Source of the DNA: Deltaproteobacteria bacterium ADurb.Bin207
GTDB lineage: Bacteria; Myxococcota_A; Polyangia; Polyangiales; Polyangiaceae
DNA length: 36,763 nucleotides
Reading direction: 5' to 3'
Assembly (NCBI GenBank): GCA_002070115.1
Contig: MWCO01000061.1
Location: forward strand, 1 to 36,763
Part shown: one piece after another, positions 25,733 through 32,854 of the stretch
How positions within the stretch are numbered: position 1 is the first letter of the stretch
Layout: every line of letters starts with the position of its first letter
The notes under the pieces: generated by a model
Told to the model about the DNA's origin: nothing
Database searches by the model: none
Seen by the model: the letters and a program-made list of their open reading frames with translations, nothing else
Position numbers and translations under genes: made by a program

Positions 25733-26641
25733 TCAAGCTGGTTCGGGGGAATCGTCGTGTTGGTTCCACAGGGATGGGTCTGCCTCCCGCGCGGCGGCTT
25801 CGAAGGGTTCGTTGCCTACTTCGCCAGAATCCGCGGCACGCCACAACAAGGTGAATCCCGCGGATGCCATGAGGATGGATGCCCACTGCGCAGGCGTCAG
25901 CATGACATAGCGAGGGTCGGCGCCGGCGACTTGTCCAGGCTCCGCGCGAAGAAAGTCCAGCGCGAATCGCACGGGGGCGTACACGAGCATGGTGAATCCA
26001 AGGAAAAAACCCGGTGGTCGTGGATGACGGGCGAGCAGCAAGCAGACGATGGCTACCCCTGCCGCGAATACCATCTCGTACAGTCCCAGGTCGAAACGGG
26101 CCCCCTTTTCGAAAGCTACGGCGAACCACAGGTCCGAGCGCATGCCCGGGTGGTCATGAACGACGGCGCAACCCATTCGTCCGAATGTCCAACCGACCGG
26201 AAACGCCGCGGCCATCGTATCGGCAAAAGGCAGCACGTGTTTCACTTTGAAATGCCGCTTGAACGCAAATACGCCGATGGCAGCACCCACGAAGCCTCCA
26301 AAACTCGATAAGCCATCCCAAAGCCGCACGACCATCCATGGATCCGAAACAACCCGTTGTGGATGATAAAAAAGCGCGTCGAGCACATGCCCGAAGACGA
26401 AAGCGGATACGAGAACCCAAAGCATGAAACGGGACATCGCGATCTGAGGAATACCTCGTGATTTCGCGAACTTACCAGCGATGAAAACCCCAGCGTACAC
26501 TCCGATCGCCACCAAAACGCCAAAAGGCTTGAGGGTCCAGGGCCCGACCTCCATCGTCCGACCCAATACGTCGAGCGTATGCTGGTTCGGCAGGATCGGG
26601 ATTTCAGGAAGGTGAATGGCTGGAATCAACGGCTTCGACAC
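25733..26641 (-). CDS. lgt: Prolipoprotein diacylglyceryl transferase
   Basis: 302 residues, about seven transmembrane helices. Lgt transfers diacylglycerol from phosphatidylglycerol to the lipobox Cys of prolipoproteins, the first step of lipoprotein maturation in the inner membrane. Family features seen: the N-terminal MEVGPWTLKPFGVLVAIG, the glycine-rich loop LWDGLSSFGGFVGA, the GRMG motif with its conserved Arg, and a late Arg in the RYVMLTPAQW loop. The position after GRMG reads CAVVHDHPG, unlike the Asn-containing GRFGNFIN of E. coli, so this is a divergent branch. It starts with GTG at 26641; an ATG at residue 30 would also retain the family core. The window's many lipoproteins are its natural substrates. 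Confidence 0.87.
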   Translation of the reverse strand: MSKPLIPAIHLPEIPILPNQHTLDVLGRTMEVGPWTLKPFGVLVAIGVYAGVFIAGKFAKSRGIPQIAMSRFMLWVLVSAFVFGHVLDALFYHPQRVVSDPWMVVRLWDGLSSFGGFVGAAIGVFAFKRHFKVKHVLPFADTMAAAFPVGWTFGRMGCAVVHDHPGMRSDLWFAVAFEKGARFDLGLYEMVFAAGVAIVCLLLARHPRPPGFFLGFTMLVYAPVRFALDFLRAEPGQVAGADPRYVMLTPAQWASILMASAGFTLLWRAADSGEVGNEPFEAAAREADPSLWNQHDDSPEPA

Positions 26642-26733
26642 GTAAACCCTTTCGTTGGCGTTGCTGCGCCAGTGCTAGCACGGCTCGATGCTTGCCGCGC
26701 GACTTGGCATCGTCTTTTTTCCCAAAAAGCACC

Positions 26734-27537
26734 ATGGGCTTGCGCGTGCCCGACGAACACGCAACGCTGGTAGATGTGGCCAGACCTTCTGTCACCGTGA
26801 CCATCCTTTGGTTGACGATCGTTGCGATACTGCTCGGATGCGGTGTGGGTAAAGAACGAAAACCGCCGGGAGTTCCCCCATCTCCTGAATCCATCAGCCG
26901 GGAGGAACCGGGAGGCGATGCGAGCGATCCTCACCAGGCGGCTTTGCTTCGCCTTGGCTCCGAACCTTGGGGTTGGCGCAACGACCGTCAGGATGTTTTC
27001 CACTTCCCGCTGACCGATTGGCCTCATTGGCGACGGGTTCGGTTTTGGGGATTGCCCGCTTTCGTTGGTTTTCGCTACGGCGATGCCCATCGAGCCATCG
27101 CTGGACTTTGGGTTCGCCGTTTGCGCCCCGAAGACCCGGAAAGCCTCGAAGTATGCTTCGATCGGATGCATGCGTGGAGCCAACCCATCGCTTCCGATTA
27201 TCAAACCAAACTCACCCTTGGCCCCAGATCCTACGCTTCATGGAAATCCAAAGATGATGTGCTCGTCCAATCGGTGGACGCACAAGTGTCAGCGCTATTC
27301 GCCCATCGCGCCTACCGCGCCGTGGTCGGTGTTTCTTTTGCCTGGCCGAGAGTCTGCGTGCTCTATGGCTATGCCTTTCGTGTCGATGGCGATGAGAAAG
27401 CGGCCGAGCGAGCACGCGACCGCTACGCCCTGGAAGCGTTTTCACGCTTGACCGTCAATGATCCCCATCGTTCTCCCGACGGTGTGCAGGAACTGCCTGT
27501 CCTTGATTTTGGCGACGATGGGGAGGTCAATCGTTGA
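26734..27537 (+). CDS. Lipoprotein of unknown function
   Basis: 267 residues from ATG 26734. The hydrophobic segment TVTILWLTIVAILLGC comes late, at ~23-38, with lipobox L-L-G-C, so the true start may be a GTG nearer to it. A Pro/Glu linker follows. The mature domain is rich in Trp and Arg with an FPLTDWPHWRRVRFWG patch and a repeated pattern suggesting one beta-rich domain, but I recognise no family. The gene diverges from lgt and its 3' end overlaps the convergent MaoC-type gene by 11 bases. Confidence 0.72.
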   Translation: MGLRVPDEHATLVDVARPSVTVTILWLTIVAILLGCGVGKERKPPGVPPSPESISREEPGGDASDPHQAALLRLGSEPWGWRNDRQDVFHFPLTDWPHWRRVRFWGLPAFVGFRYGDAHRAIAGLWVRRLRPEDPESLEVCFDRMHAWSQPIASDYQTKLTLGPRSYASWKSKDDVLVQSVDAQVSALFAHRAYRAVVGVSFAWPRVCVLYGYAFRVDGDEKAAERARDRYALEAFSRLTVNDPHRSPDGVQELPVLDFGDDGEVNR

Positions 27538-28369
27538 GATCGGCCCAAGCGTTGGATAGGACGACTTCGTTTCGCTCTTGCGTTTTGGTTTGAAAGACTA
27601 CGCGGTCTGGTAGTCGCCAGATTTCGGTGACAAGGGTGTCACCGGGCCATACAGGCCGACGAAATTGACCGTGCAGGAACGCCAACCGCTGGGCATTTCC
27701 GTGGCATACGGTGGCCACGATGGCGCGGGTGGCGAAGCCGAATGTTGCTAACCCATGGAGAATAGGACCTTTTTCGAAACCCGCCCGCGCGGCTACCTCC
27801 GGGTCGGCGTGGAGCGGATTGATATCCCCGCTCAAGCGATAAAGAAGGGCTTGTTCTGGAAGTGTCTTTTGCTCGAACCGATGGTCGGGTTCTCGACCGG
27901 CGGGAACCTTGCCATGCTCGATTCTCGGAGGAGGTTCTCCACCAAAACCCCCAGCACCCCGCACGATAATCGCCCACTCCGTTTCCACCACCGGTGTCCC
28001 ATCCTGCAGTTCACTCGTCGTGCGAATCATGACTTGCGCAAATTTTTTCAAATCATGAATCGCCACAATCTGTCCGTGGGTTCGTAAGGTTCCACGAGAA
28101 GGTAGCTCGGCCAGGACCCGCACGGCTTGACCACCATGAACGACCGACGAAAGCGATACTCCCGCGCGTTCGATACATGCGAACGCTTGGGATATCGCGG
28201 GAACCACAGCAAACGTCGGATACGCTCGGGGGCCCTTTCCCTCATACAGATACTCCAGCTCCCTTGCCTGCGCACCAATACCCAGTGCATACAACACGAG
28301 CTGCTGCCACCCATATTGCATGGTGGTGGGCTCGCTTTTCCAACCCACCGCGGAAATATCGATTGTCAT
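27527..28369 (-). CDS. MaoC-type double hot-dog (R)-enoyl-CoA hydratase
   Basis: 280 residues. The C-terminal hot-dog half carries the hydratase 2 signature YRLSGDINPLHADPEVA, with the catalytic Asp and His, followed by GPILHGLATFGFA. The N-terminal half (YAVG-like start region, YPTFAVVPA) is the degenerate hot-dog that binds the acyl chain, as in the hydratase 2 part of eukaryotic peroxisomal MFE-2. Such enzymes hydrate trans-2-enoyl-CoA to (3R)-hydroxyacyl-CoA. The start at 28369 has GGGGAG six bases upstream. No other beta-oxidation gene is nearby, so the pathway is not evident. Its start codon shares bases with that of the divergent lipoprotein gene. Confidence 0.9.
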   Translation of the reverse strand: MTIDISAVGWKSEPTTMQYGWQQLVLYALGIGAQARELEYLYEGKGPRAYPTFAVVPAISQAFACIERAGVSLSSVVHGGQAVRVLAELPSRGTLRTHGQIVAIHDLKKFAQVMIRTTSELQDGTPVVETEWAIIVRGAGGFGGEPPPRIEHGKVPAGREPDHRFEQKTLPEQALLYRLSGDINPLHADPEVAARAGFEKGPILHGLATFGFATRAIVATVCHGNAQRLAFLHGQFRRPVWPGDTLVTEIWRLPDRVVFQTKTQERNEVVLSNAWADLND

Positions 28370-29639
28370 GGTCATCTCCCCAGCCAAACGTTTGCCCTAC
28401 GCGTATCGAACCCGATGGATCACGTCAACGTGCCTGTGGGTTCTGCTCATGGGTTGTGAAAAACGGCACCCGCCCCCTTCTTCCCACGCTGTCGCCAGCG
28501 CCTCCACCAGCGGCTCCCCAAGCGTTTCCGTGGCACCGCCCCCATCGTCATCCTCCCCAACCACCGCTCCTTCATCGTCGGCGTCCTCAGCGTCGCCGGC
28601 CAGCTCCTCCGCCTTCACGGCTTTCGACACACCCGATATCGATCTCGGAATTCCCGCCCCGGTGGCGTTGTCGAGTCGGTTCATGGTGGCTAAAACCAAA
28701 ACCGAGGAACTGATAATATCTCGTTATAAATCAAATAGTTATGAACCAATTGTCAGGGACTATGCCGACGTCTCTCCGTGGCCCGTGAGTTTGGCGGTGG
28801 GAACCCAAACCCATGCCTATTGGATTTCAGCAGGGCAACTGGTTCGACGGGAGGTGATGTCCGATGGTACGCAAGGATCCCGAACGGTGGTGGCTTCGGA
28901 TGCGGCTCCGAGTTCGCCGGTGGTAGCCGCTCGGACCACGGGTCATGTGGAGCAGGATGTCGTGCTTTATTTGGGCGGAAAGGTTAGCGCGCAAGGGGAG
29001 CGGTCCGCGCGGTTATTTGTGCAGGGGCATGGAACACGAGCCATCAGCGATGAAGCTGGGGGCGCCACATCCATCGCTCTGGTGCATCTCGGAGCGACAA
29101 GATTTGCGATACTCACGCTCGACGGTCGGCTATCGATGAGCCCGATGCATGCGATATCGTTGGAGTTCGACGAAGAAGGCAAGCCCGAGTTGGGGGAAGA
29201 CCGTGTGGTTCATGTGGCGGGACCCGCGGAACGTCGATCTGCGCTCACGGGCATCATGGTGGGAAGGGGACCTGTAGCCTTGTTGCCCCTCTCGCGAACG
29301 TCGTTGGAATTCGGCCTGCTCACGCTGCGAATCGGCTATGAGGACGAAACTCCCCGATGGGTTGATTACCCCAATGGACTCGACCCCGCACCAGTGGTTG
29401 CGGCAACGATATGCGGAAAACCCATGGTAGCTTTCGTGCGTCCGAAAGATGCGTCCGTGGGTTCTTCTCAGGTTCTCGAAGTAGGAGAATTGAGTGCAAG
29501 CGCCGAGCTTCGAGATCACAAGGTCATCGCAACTTCGAAGGTTATTCCACATGTTTCTCTATGGGGAGATGCGGCATCGGGTTGGATTGTGTACGTGACC
29601 GAGCAAGGTCTTCGTGGTCGACGGTGGGAATGCTTGTAA
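28368..29639 (+). CDS. Lipoprotein with Ser/Pro linker, possible beta-propeller-like body
   Basis: 423 residues from ATG 28368. The signal is RWITSTCLWVLLMGC (L-M-G-C), then a low-complexity Ser/Ala/Pro linker of about 70 residues, typical of surface lipoproteins. The body (~110-423) consists of repeated beta-type stretches (TQTHAYWISAGQLVRREV, TSIALVHLGATRFAILTL) and could be a propeller; no family recognised. An AT-rich patch at ~28705-28760 encodes EELIISRYKSNSYEP. The start codon overlaps the divergent hydratase start, so a TTG at 28393 is an alternative. The stop codon is one base before the start of the SctT/FliR-like gene, indicating translational coupling. Confidence 0.78.
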   Translation: MVISPAKRLPYAYRTRWITSTCLWVLLMGCEKRHPPPSSHAVASASTSGSPSVSVAPPPSSSSPTTAPSSSASSASPASSSAFTAFDTPDIDLGIPAPVALSSRFMVAKTKTEELIISRYKSNSYEPIVRDYADVSPWPVSLAVGTQTHAYWISAGQLVRREVMSDGTQGSRTVVASDAAPSSPVVAARTTGHVEQDVVLYLGGKVSAQGERSARLFVQGHGTRAISDEAGGATSIALVHLGATRFAILTLDGRLSMSPMHAISLEFDEEGKPELGEDRVVHVAGPAERRSALTGIMVGRGPVALLPLSRTSLEFGLLTLRIGYEDETPRWVDYPNGLDPAPVVAATICGKPMVAFVRPKDASVGSSQVLEVGELSASAELRDHKVIATSKVIPHVSLWGDAASGWIVYVTEQGLRGRRWECL

Positions 29640-29640
29640 G

Positions 29641-30378
29641 ATGGAGGATAGTGGGCTCATTGCGGCGCTGGTAGCGGAGTTGGAGCGAAGCGGTCTGGAC
29701 TTGCGGGCGCTTGGACTTGGTTGGGCACGCGTGGCTCCCGTGGTTGCCATCGTTCCCGCTTTTGGACTTCGGGCGTTGCCGACGGTGGTGCGCGCGTTCA
29801 TGGGCCTTTGTTTGGCAGCCTGTATCGCCCCTGCCATTCGTGCGGATGCAACGCAATTGCCTTGGGCCTGGGCAATCGTTGTGGCGTTCCTGCACGGACT
29901 TCCGGTCGCCATTGCCGCGGCAGTTCCGCTTTGGGCTGCCACCATGATAGGTGGTGCCGTCGATGCCGTCCGAGGCGCAAGTGATACCGTCGCCATGCCC
30001 GTGATCGAGGGCAAACCCACGCTTTTTGGAGTTCCCCTGGCGCTGCTTGCATCGACGATCTTTTTGACGACGGGAGGCCCGGCCCGTGTCGTGCAAGCGC
30101 TCGCAAGTCCTTCCCTTTCCCCAGATTTATCCCTGCTGCGAGTGGCGTGGAACCTCTCCGCGGGTATCCAAATAGCCATTTCCGTGGCCGCCCCCGTGCT
30201 TGCCGCCTCCATCGTCGTGGAAAGCTCCACTGCCCTGTTGGCCCGATCCGCTGCACCAGCACAGATTCAATCTCTTGTTGCTCCTTTACGCTCCTTCGGA
30301 ATCCTTGCCGTCGCCGCCTTCGCCCTCGACCGAATGATCCGTCTCATCGCCCTATGGATTGGAAATACCCCAGGATGA
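29641..30378 (+). CDS. FliR/SctT-like export-apparatus membrane protein
   Basis: 245 residues, six to seven predicted membrane segments. FliR/SctT is a core subunit of the flagellar and type III secretion export gate in the inner membrane. The resemblance rests on pattern: an N-terminal segment WARVAPVVAIVPAFGLRALP like the RV...PFF...R..P start of FliR, a middle region of two helices, and a C-terminal block AAPVLAASIVVESSTALLAR then SLVAPLRSFGILAVAAFA, which matches the LP...A.L...LLAR...P.K family end. It is divergent, so confidence is moderate. The start directly follows the lipoprotein stop; the end overlaps the methyltransferase start by ATGA. No other export genes (SctR, SctS, SctU, SctV, ATPase) lie in the window. 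Confidence 0.62.
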   Translation: MEDSGLIAALVAELERSGLDLRALGLGWARVAPVVAIVPAFGLRALPTVVRAFMGLCLAACIAPAIRADATQLPWAWAIVVAFLHGLPVAIAAAVPLWAATMIGGAVDAVRGASDTVAMPVIEGKPTLFGVPLALLASTIFLTTGGPARVVQALASPSLSPDLSLLRVAWNLSAGIQIAISVAAPVLAASIVVESSTALLARSAAPAQIQSLVAPLRSFGILAVAAFALDRMIRLIALWIGNTPG

Positions 30379-31157
30379 TTCACCCTTGCCCCCTCGATCC
30401 ATGGGTCCGTCCCGATGAACAATGCGTTGCGCTCACAAGCGATTACCGATTGATACAGCGCTATCGTGGGCATCGATATTCCGTCGACGATATGCTCGTG
30501 GCGCGACTTGCCGCGAGCCATGCGGCTCATCCTCGGCGCATTCTCGATCTTGGATGCGGCTTGGGGTCCGTACTGCTCATGCTGGCTTGGCGATTCCCGC
30601 GAGCCACCCTCGTTGGTATCGAAGCTCAACCCGAGCATGTGTCCTTGGCGCGACGCAATGTCTTGATCAACGGTTGTGAAGATCGCGTTACCGTGCTGCA
30701 GGGGGATCTTCGATACGATGAGGTTTTTGGTGTTGAGCAGGATGGCTTCGATCTCGTCACCGCAACGCCGCCATATTTCGATCCTCGGGCGTCGACGGTT
30801 TGCTCCGATCCCCAACGTGCCCATGCCCAATGGGAATTGCGTGGCGGCATCGAAGATTATGCTTTGGCCGCTTCGAAGTCATTATCCCAATATGGATTGT
30901 TCGTGACATGCGCGGCACCGACGCCGGAACATCGAGCACCGCGAGCCTTTGAACGGGCAGGGCTTCATCCCCTCTGGCATCGCGACGTGTTGCCAAAACC
31001 GGATAAACCACCATTTCTATCCCTTTGGGTCGCGGTCCGTGACTCCGCTCGGTGTGTCACGGAACCGCCGCTTATGCTTCGGCGAGCCGACGGCTCCCGA
31101 ACGCTCGAACATATCGAAATCCGGCAGTGGTTTGGGATTCCTTGCTCGCCGCGATAA
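30375..31157 (+). CDS. TrmN6-like class I SAM-dependent methyltransferase
   Basis: 260 residues. The SAM-binding motif LDLGCGLGSV lies at 57-66, with acidic motif VGIEAQPE at ~80. The catalytic region reads TATPPYFDPR at 129-138. Overall layout (N-terminal QRYRGHRYSVDDMLVA, then the Rossmann fold) matches TrmN6, which makes N6-methyl-A37 in tRNA1(Val), but the usual NPPY/F motif has Thr in place of Asn. The activity could therefore be reduced or the target different. The ATG at 30375 overlaps the stop of the preceding gene (ATGA), so the frame open further upstream is not used. It is followed 21 bases later by the small acidic repeat gene. Confidence 0.82.
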   Translation: MIHPCPLDPWVRPDEQCVALTSDYRLIQRYRGHRYSVDDMLVARLAASHAAHPRRILDLGCGLGSVLLMLAWRFPRATLVGIEAQPEHVSLARRNVLINGCEDRVTVLQGDLRYDEVFGVEQDGFDLVTATPPYFDPRASTVCSDPQRAHAQWELRGGIEDYALAASKSLSQYGLFVTCAAPTPEHRAPRAFERAGLHPLWHRDVLPKPDKPPFLSLWVAVRDSARCVTEPPLMLRRADGSRTLEHIEIRQWFGIPCSPR

Positions 31158-31178
31158 CGCAAGTCACAGTAGTATCTC

Positions 31179-31424
31179 ATGAAACCCCTCATCGATTGGA
31201 CCGTGCTTTCCTGCATCGCTGCCATGAGCGGAATGAGCGCATCCGGCTTGGACGTCGATGTGCCACTCAGGGGGCAACAAGGCTGGCAAGAAGCCAAAAA
31301 CGCCGACGAAGACAGCAAGGACGAAGACAGCAAGGACGAAGACAGCAAGGACGAAGACAGCAAGGACGAAGACAGCAAGGACGGGGAACGGGCAGACGAG
31401 GATGAGGGGGATAGTGATAACTAG
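31179..31424 (+). CDS. Small secreted acidic repeat protein
   Basis: 81 residues. The N-terminus (MKPLIDWTVLSCIAAMSGMSASG) resembles a signal peptide, and the rest is a highly acidic tail with Asp-Glu-Asp-Ser-Lys repeated five times. The repeat is perfect at DNA level (15-bp unit). Such tails may bind divalent cations or basic surfaces, which is inference only. No clear Shine-Dalgarno sequence; position 21 bases after the methyltransferase suggests translation from the same transcript. It could also be a non-functional frame over a minisatellite. Confidence 0.5.
   Translation: MKPLIDWTVLSCIAAMSGMSASGLDVDVPLRGQQGWQEAKNADEDSKDEDSKDEDSKDEDSKDEDSKDGERADEDEGDSDN
31305..31379 (+). repeat. 15-bp tandem repeat, five perfect copies
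   Basis: The unit GACGAAGACAGCAAG occurs five times without a mismatch (31305-31379), followed by a degraded sixth unit beginning GACGGGGA. Because the unit is a multiple of three, copy-number change would lengthen or shorten the encoded acidic tail without shifting the frame. Confidence 0.97.
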
Positions 31425-31445
31425 GTGATATTATTAGTTATTTTA
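31418..31445. terminator. AT-rich palindrome spanning two convergent stop codons
   Basis: TAACTA (31418-31423) and TAGTTA (31435-31440) form a perfect stem around 11 bases, followed by TTTTA. The left arm covers most of the plus-strand stop (TAG 31422-31424), and the right arm contains the minus-strand stop (TTA 31438-31440). The A/T stem is weak, so termination here is uncertain. Confidence 0.35.
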
Positions 31446-31881
31446 TGGCATCGGGAAGCCGGTGCATGACGGTTTTCACGGCAGCTCGGAGGGCGGCGAG
31501 TTCGTTATCGGGTATGGCATGCAGTCCATCTTCGGCGCGGGCCCGGCCACGTAGTACGGCGACGAGCGCACCATTGGGTTTTCGTAGCATGGCGGATACG
31601 ACACAGAGCGAATGCGCGCGGTGACCGTCGCGACGTGTTTCAAGCTGGAGTAAGGAAGCGGACAAAACGAGTTCGTTCATGTCCGGGTGGTTGGTTCGGA
31701 GGCCTTGGATTCGCTGCAAGATCTCAGAGCGAAAAACAGATGGGATATCGATTCCTTTGCGAGCGACCTTGGTGCTTACCTCGACTTTCTTGAAGGGGGA
31801 CTCGGCATGACCGCGGGGCGCAACGGCGAGCATGGCGACGGCCAACAGGGTTCGGACATACCAGCGCAAAAAGGGACCCAT
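31438..31881 (-). CDS. Secreted protein of unknown function
   Basis: 147 residues from ATG 31881, chosen for the signal peptide (MGPFLRWYVRTLLAVAMLAV, cleavage likely at GHA|ES); the frame is open 45 codons further without support. The mature ~115-residue domain is alpha/beta with a regular pattern (SLCVVSAMLRKPNGALVAVL) and a helical end ELAALRAAVKTVMHRLPDAI, but no family is recognised. It is the last gene of the minus-strand envelope group, 135 bases after the SH3-like lipoprotein. Confidence 0.7.
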   Translation of the reverse strand: MGPFLRWYVRTLLAVAMLAVAPRGHAESPFKKVEVSTKVARKGIDIPSVFRSEILQRIQGLRTNHPDMNELVLSASLLQLETRRDGHRAHSLCVVSAMLRKPNGALVAVLRGRARAEDGLHAIPDNELAALRAAVKTVMHRLPDAIK

Positions 31882-32016
31882 TCTGTCAGCGATAACGAAG
31901 CGACTCGATGTGGCCAACTTTGCGGATATAGGATCGTGCGGGGAAAGGCGGCCCGTGGGAAATAGCCTGGAAGAGTCGCGGGCTATTGACGGAAGGCCGT
32001 GGTGGCAGAAAGGCAC

Positions 32017-32664
32017 TTACTTCGGTTTGACATCGGATGGATTCGGCGGTCGTCCTCCTGGTGCGCCTCCCGTGCCGCCCACGGTCTTTTTTCCTGCATC
32101 GATGAGTTCGAAGCGGGGAATGCGAATCCTCGAAGCGTCGGACTTAGTTGCCGCATCGGTGGGGGCGACATCCTTGACGGCTGCATCTTTGGGCGCTTCG
32201 GCGTCTTTGGTGACCGAAGCATCGACGCCTGCATCCGCGACGGGTTCCTTCCGTTTGGAGTAGCGAGCTTCGATCCAACCGGGGCAGAGTTTTCCGACGC
32301 CGCAGGGGTAATCGATGCACAGCCAGGTACCTTTGGCACCGAGCAAGTTCACCCAGGTTCCTGGGGTGATGGTGCTTTCTCTGTTCGAATCGGTATTGGG
32401 CTCCTTGTAGATATGCAGACTGCGCAACACGGTGACGGTTCCAGATTCGGGGCGCTCTGCCTGCGGACACTTGGTTTTCCATTCGGGGTCATTGGAGGGC
32501 GCCGGAGCTTCGGTGGTCTCCGTGGGAGCGGTCGTTTCCACGGTTGGAGTAGGGTCGACCGTGGGCTCCTCCGTCTTGTCTTTGCAGCAGCCGGCCATGG
32601 CAAGGAGGGTCAAAGCGGCCACCGAGCCGACCATCCTTCGCATCCAGGTTTGGGGTAGAGTCAT
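32017..32664 (-). CDS. SH3-like domain lipoprotein
   Basis: 215 residues. The start at 32664 is fixed by AAGGAGG upstream and by the lipoprotein signal (MVGSVAALTLLAMAGC, M-A-G-C). A Thr/Pro/Glu linker leads to a bacterial SH3-like domain at ~70-150 (VLRSLHIYKEPNTDS, PGTWVNLLGAKGTWLCI, CGVGKLCPGWIEARY), a fold that often binds peptidoglycan or protein partners. The tail is rich in Ala, Asp, Lys and Gly-Pro. It lies 190 bases downstream of lepB on the same strand. Confidence 0.78.
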   Translation of the reverse strand: MTLPQTWMRRMVGSVAALTLLAMAGCCKDKTEEPTVDPTPTVETTAPTETTEAPAPSNDPEWKTKCPQAERPESGTVTVLRSLHIYKEPNTDSNRESTITPGTWVNLLGAKGTWLCIDYPCGVGKLCPGWIEARYSKRKEPVADAGVDASVTKDAEAPKDAAVKDVAPTDAATKSDASRIRIPRFELIDAGKKTVGGTGGAPGGRPPNPSDVKPK

Positions 32665-32854
32665 CGAGCTTCCTCCTTCAGAGGTGCCGACCGTACCACG
32701 ACCCGCATCGGCTTGGCATCTTTCCCGTACGATTCTGTGAGACTGGGGGAATTTTGTTCCGAACGCTTCCCGGGTTTTTGCGTTGGGTCGTGCAGAAGTC
32801 TCGGACCCGGCTGGCTTGCCATTGAATGAGGCAAGGGCAGCCCAAGACAGAACC

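Noticed and set aside
29641..30378. Part of a complete type III secretion or flagellar operon
   Set aside because: No other export-apparatus, ATPase or needle/flagellin gene was found in the window.
31305..31379. CRISPR array
   Set aside because: The 15-bp units are directly adjacent with no spacers, and no cas genes are present.
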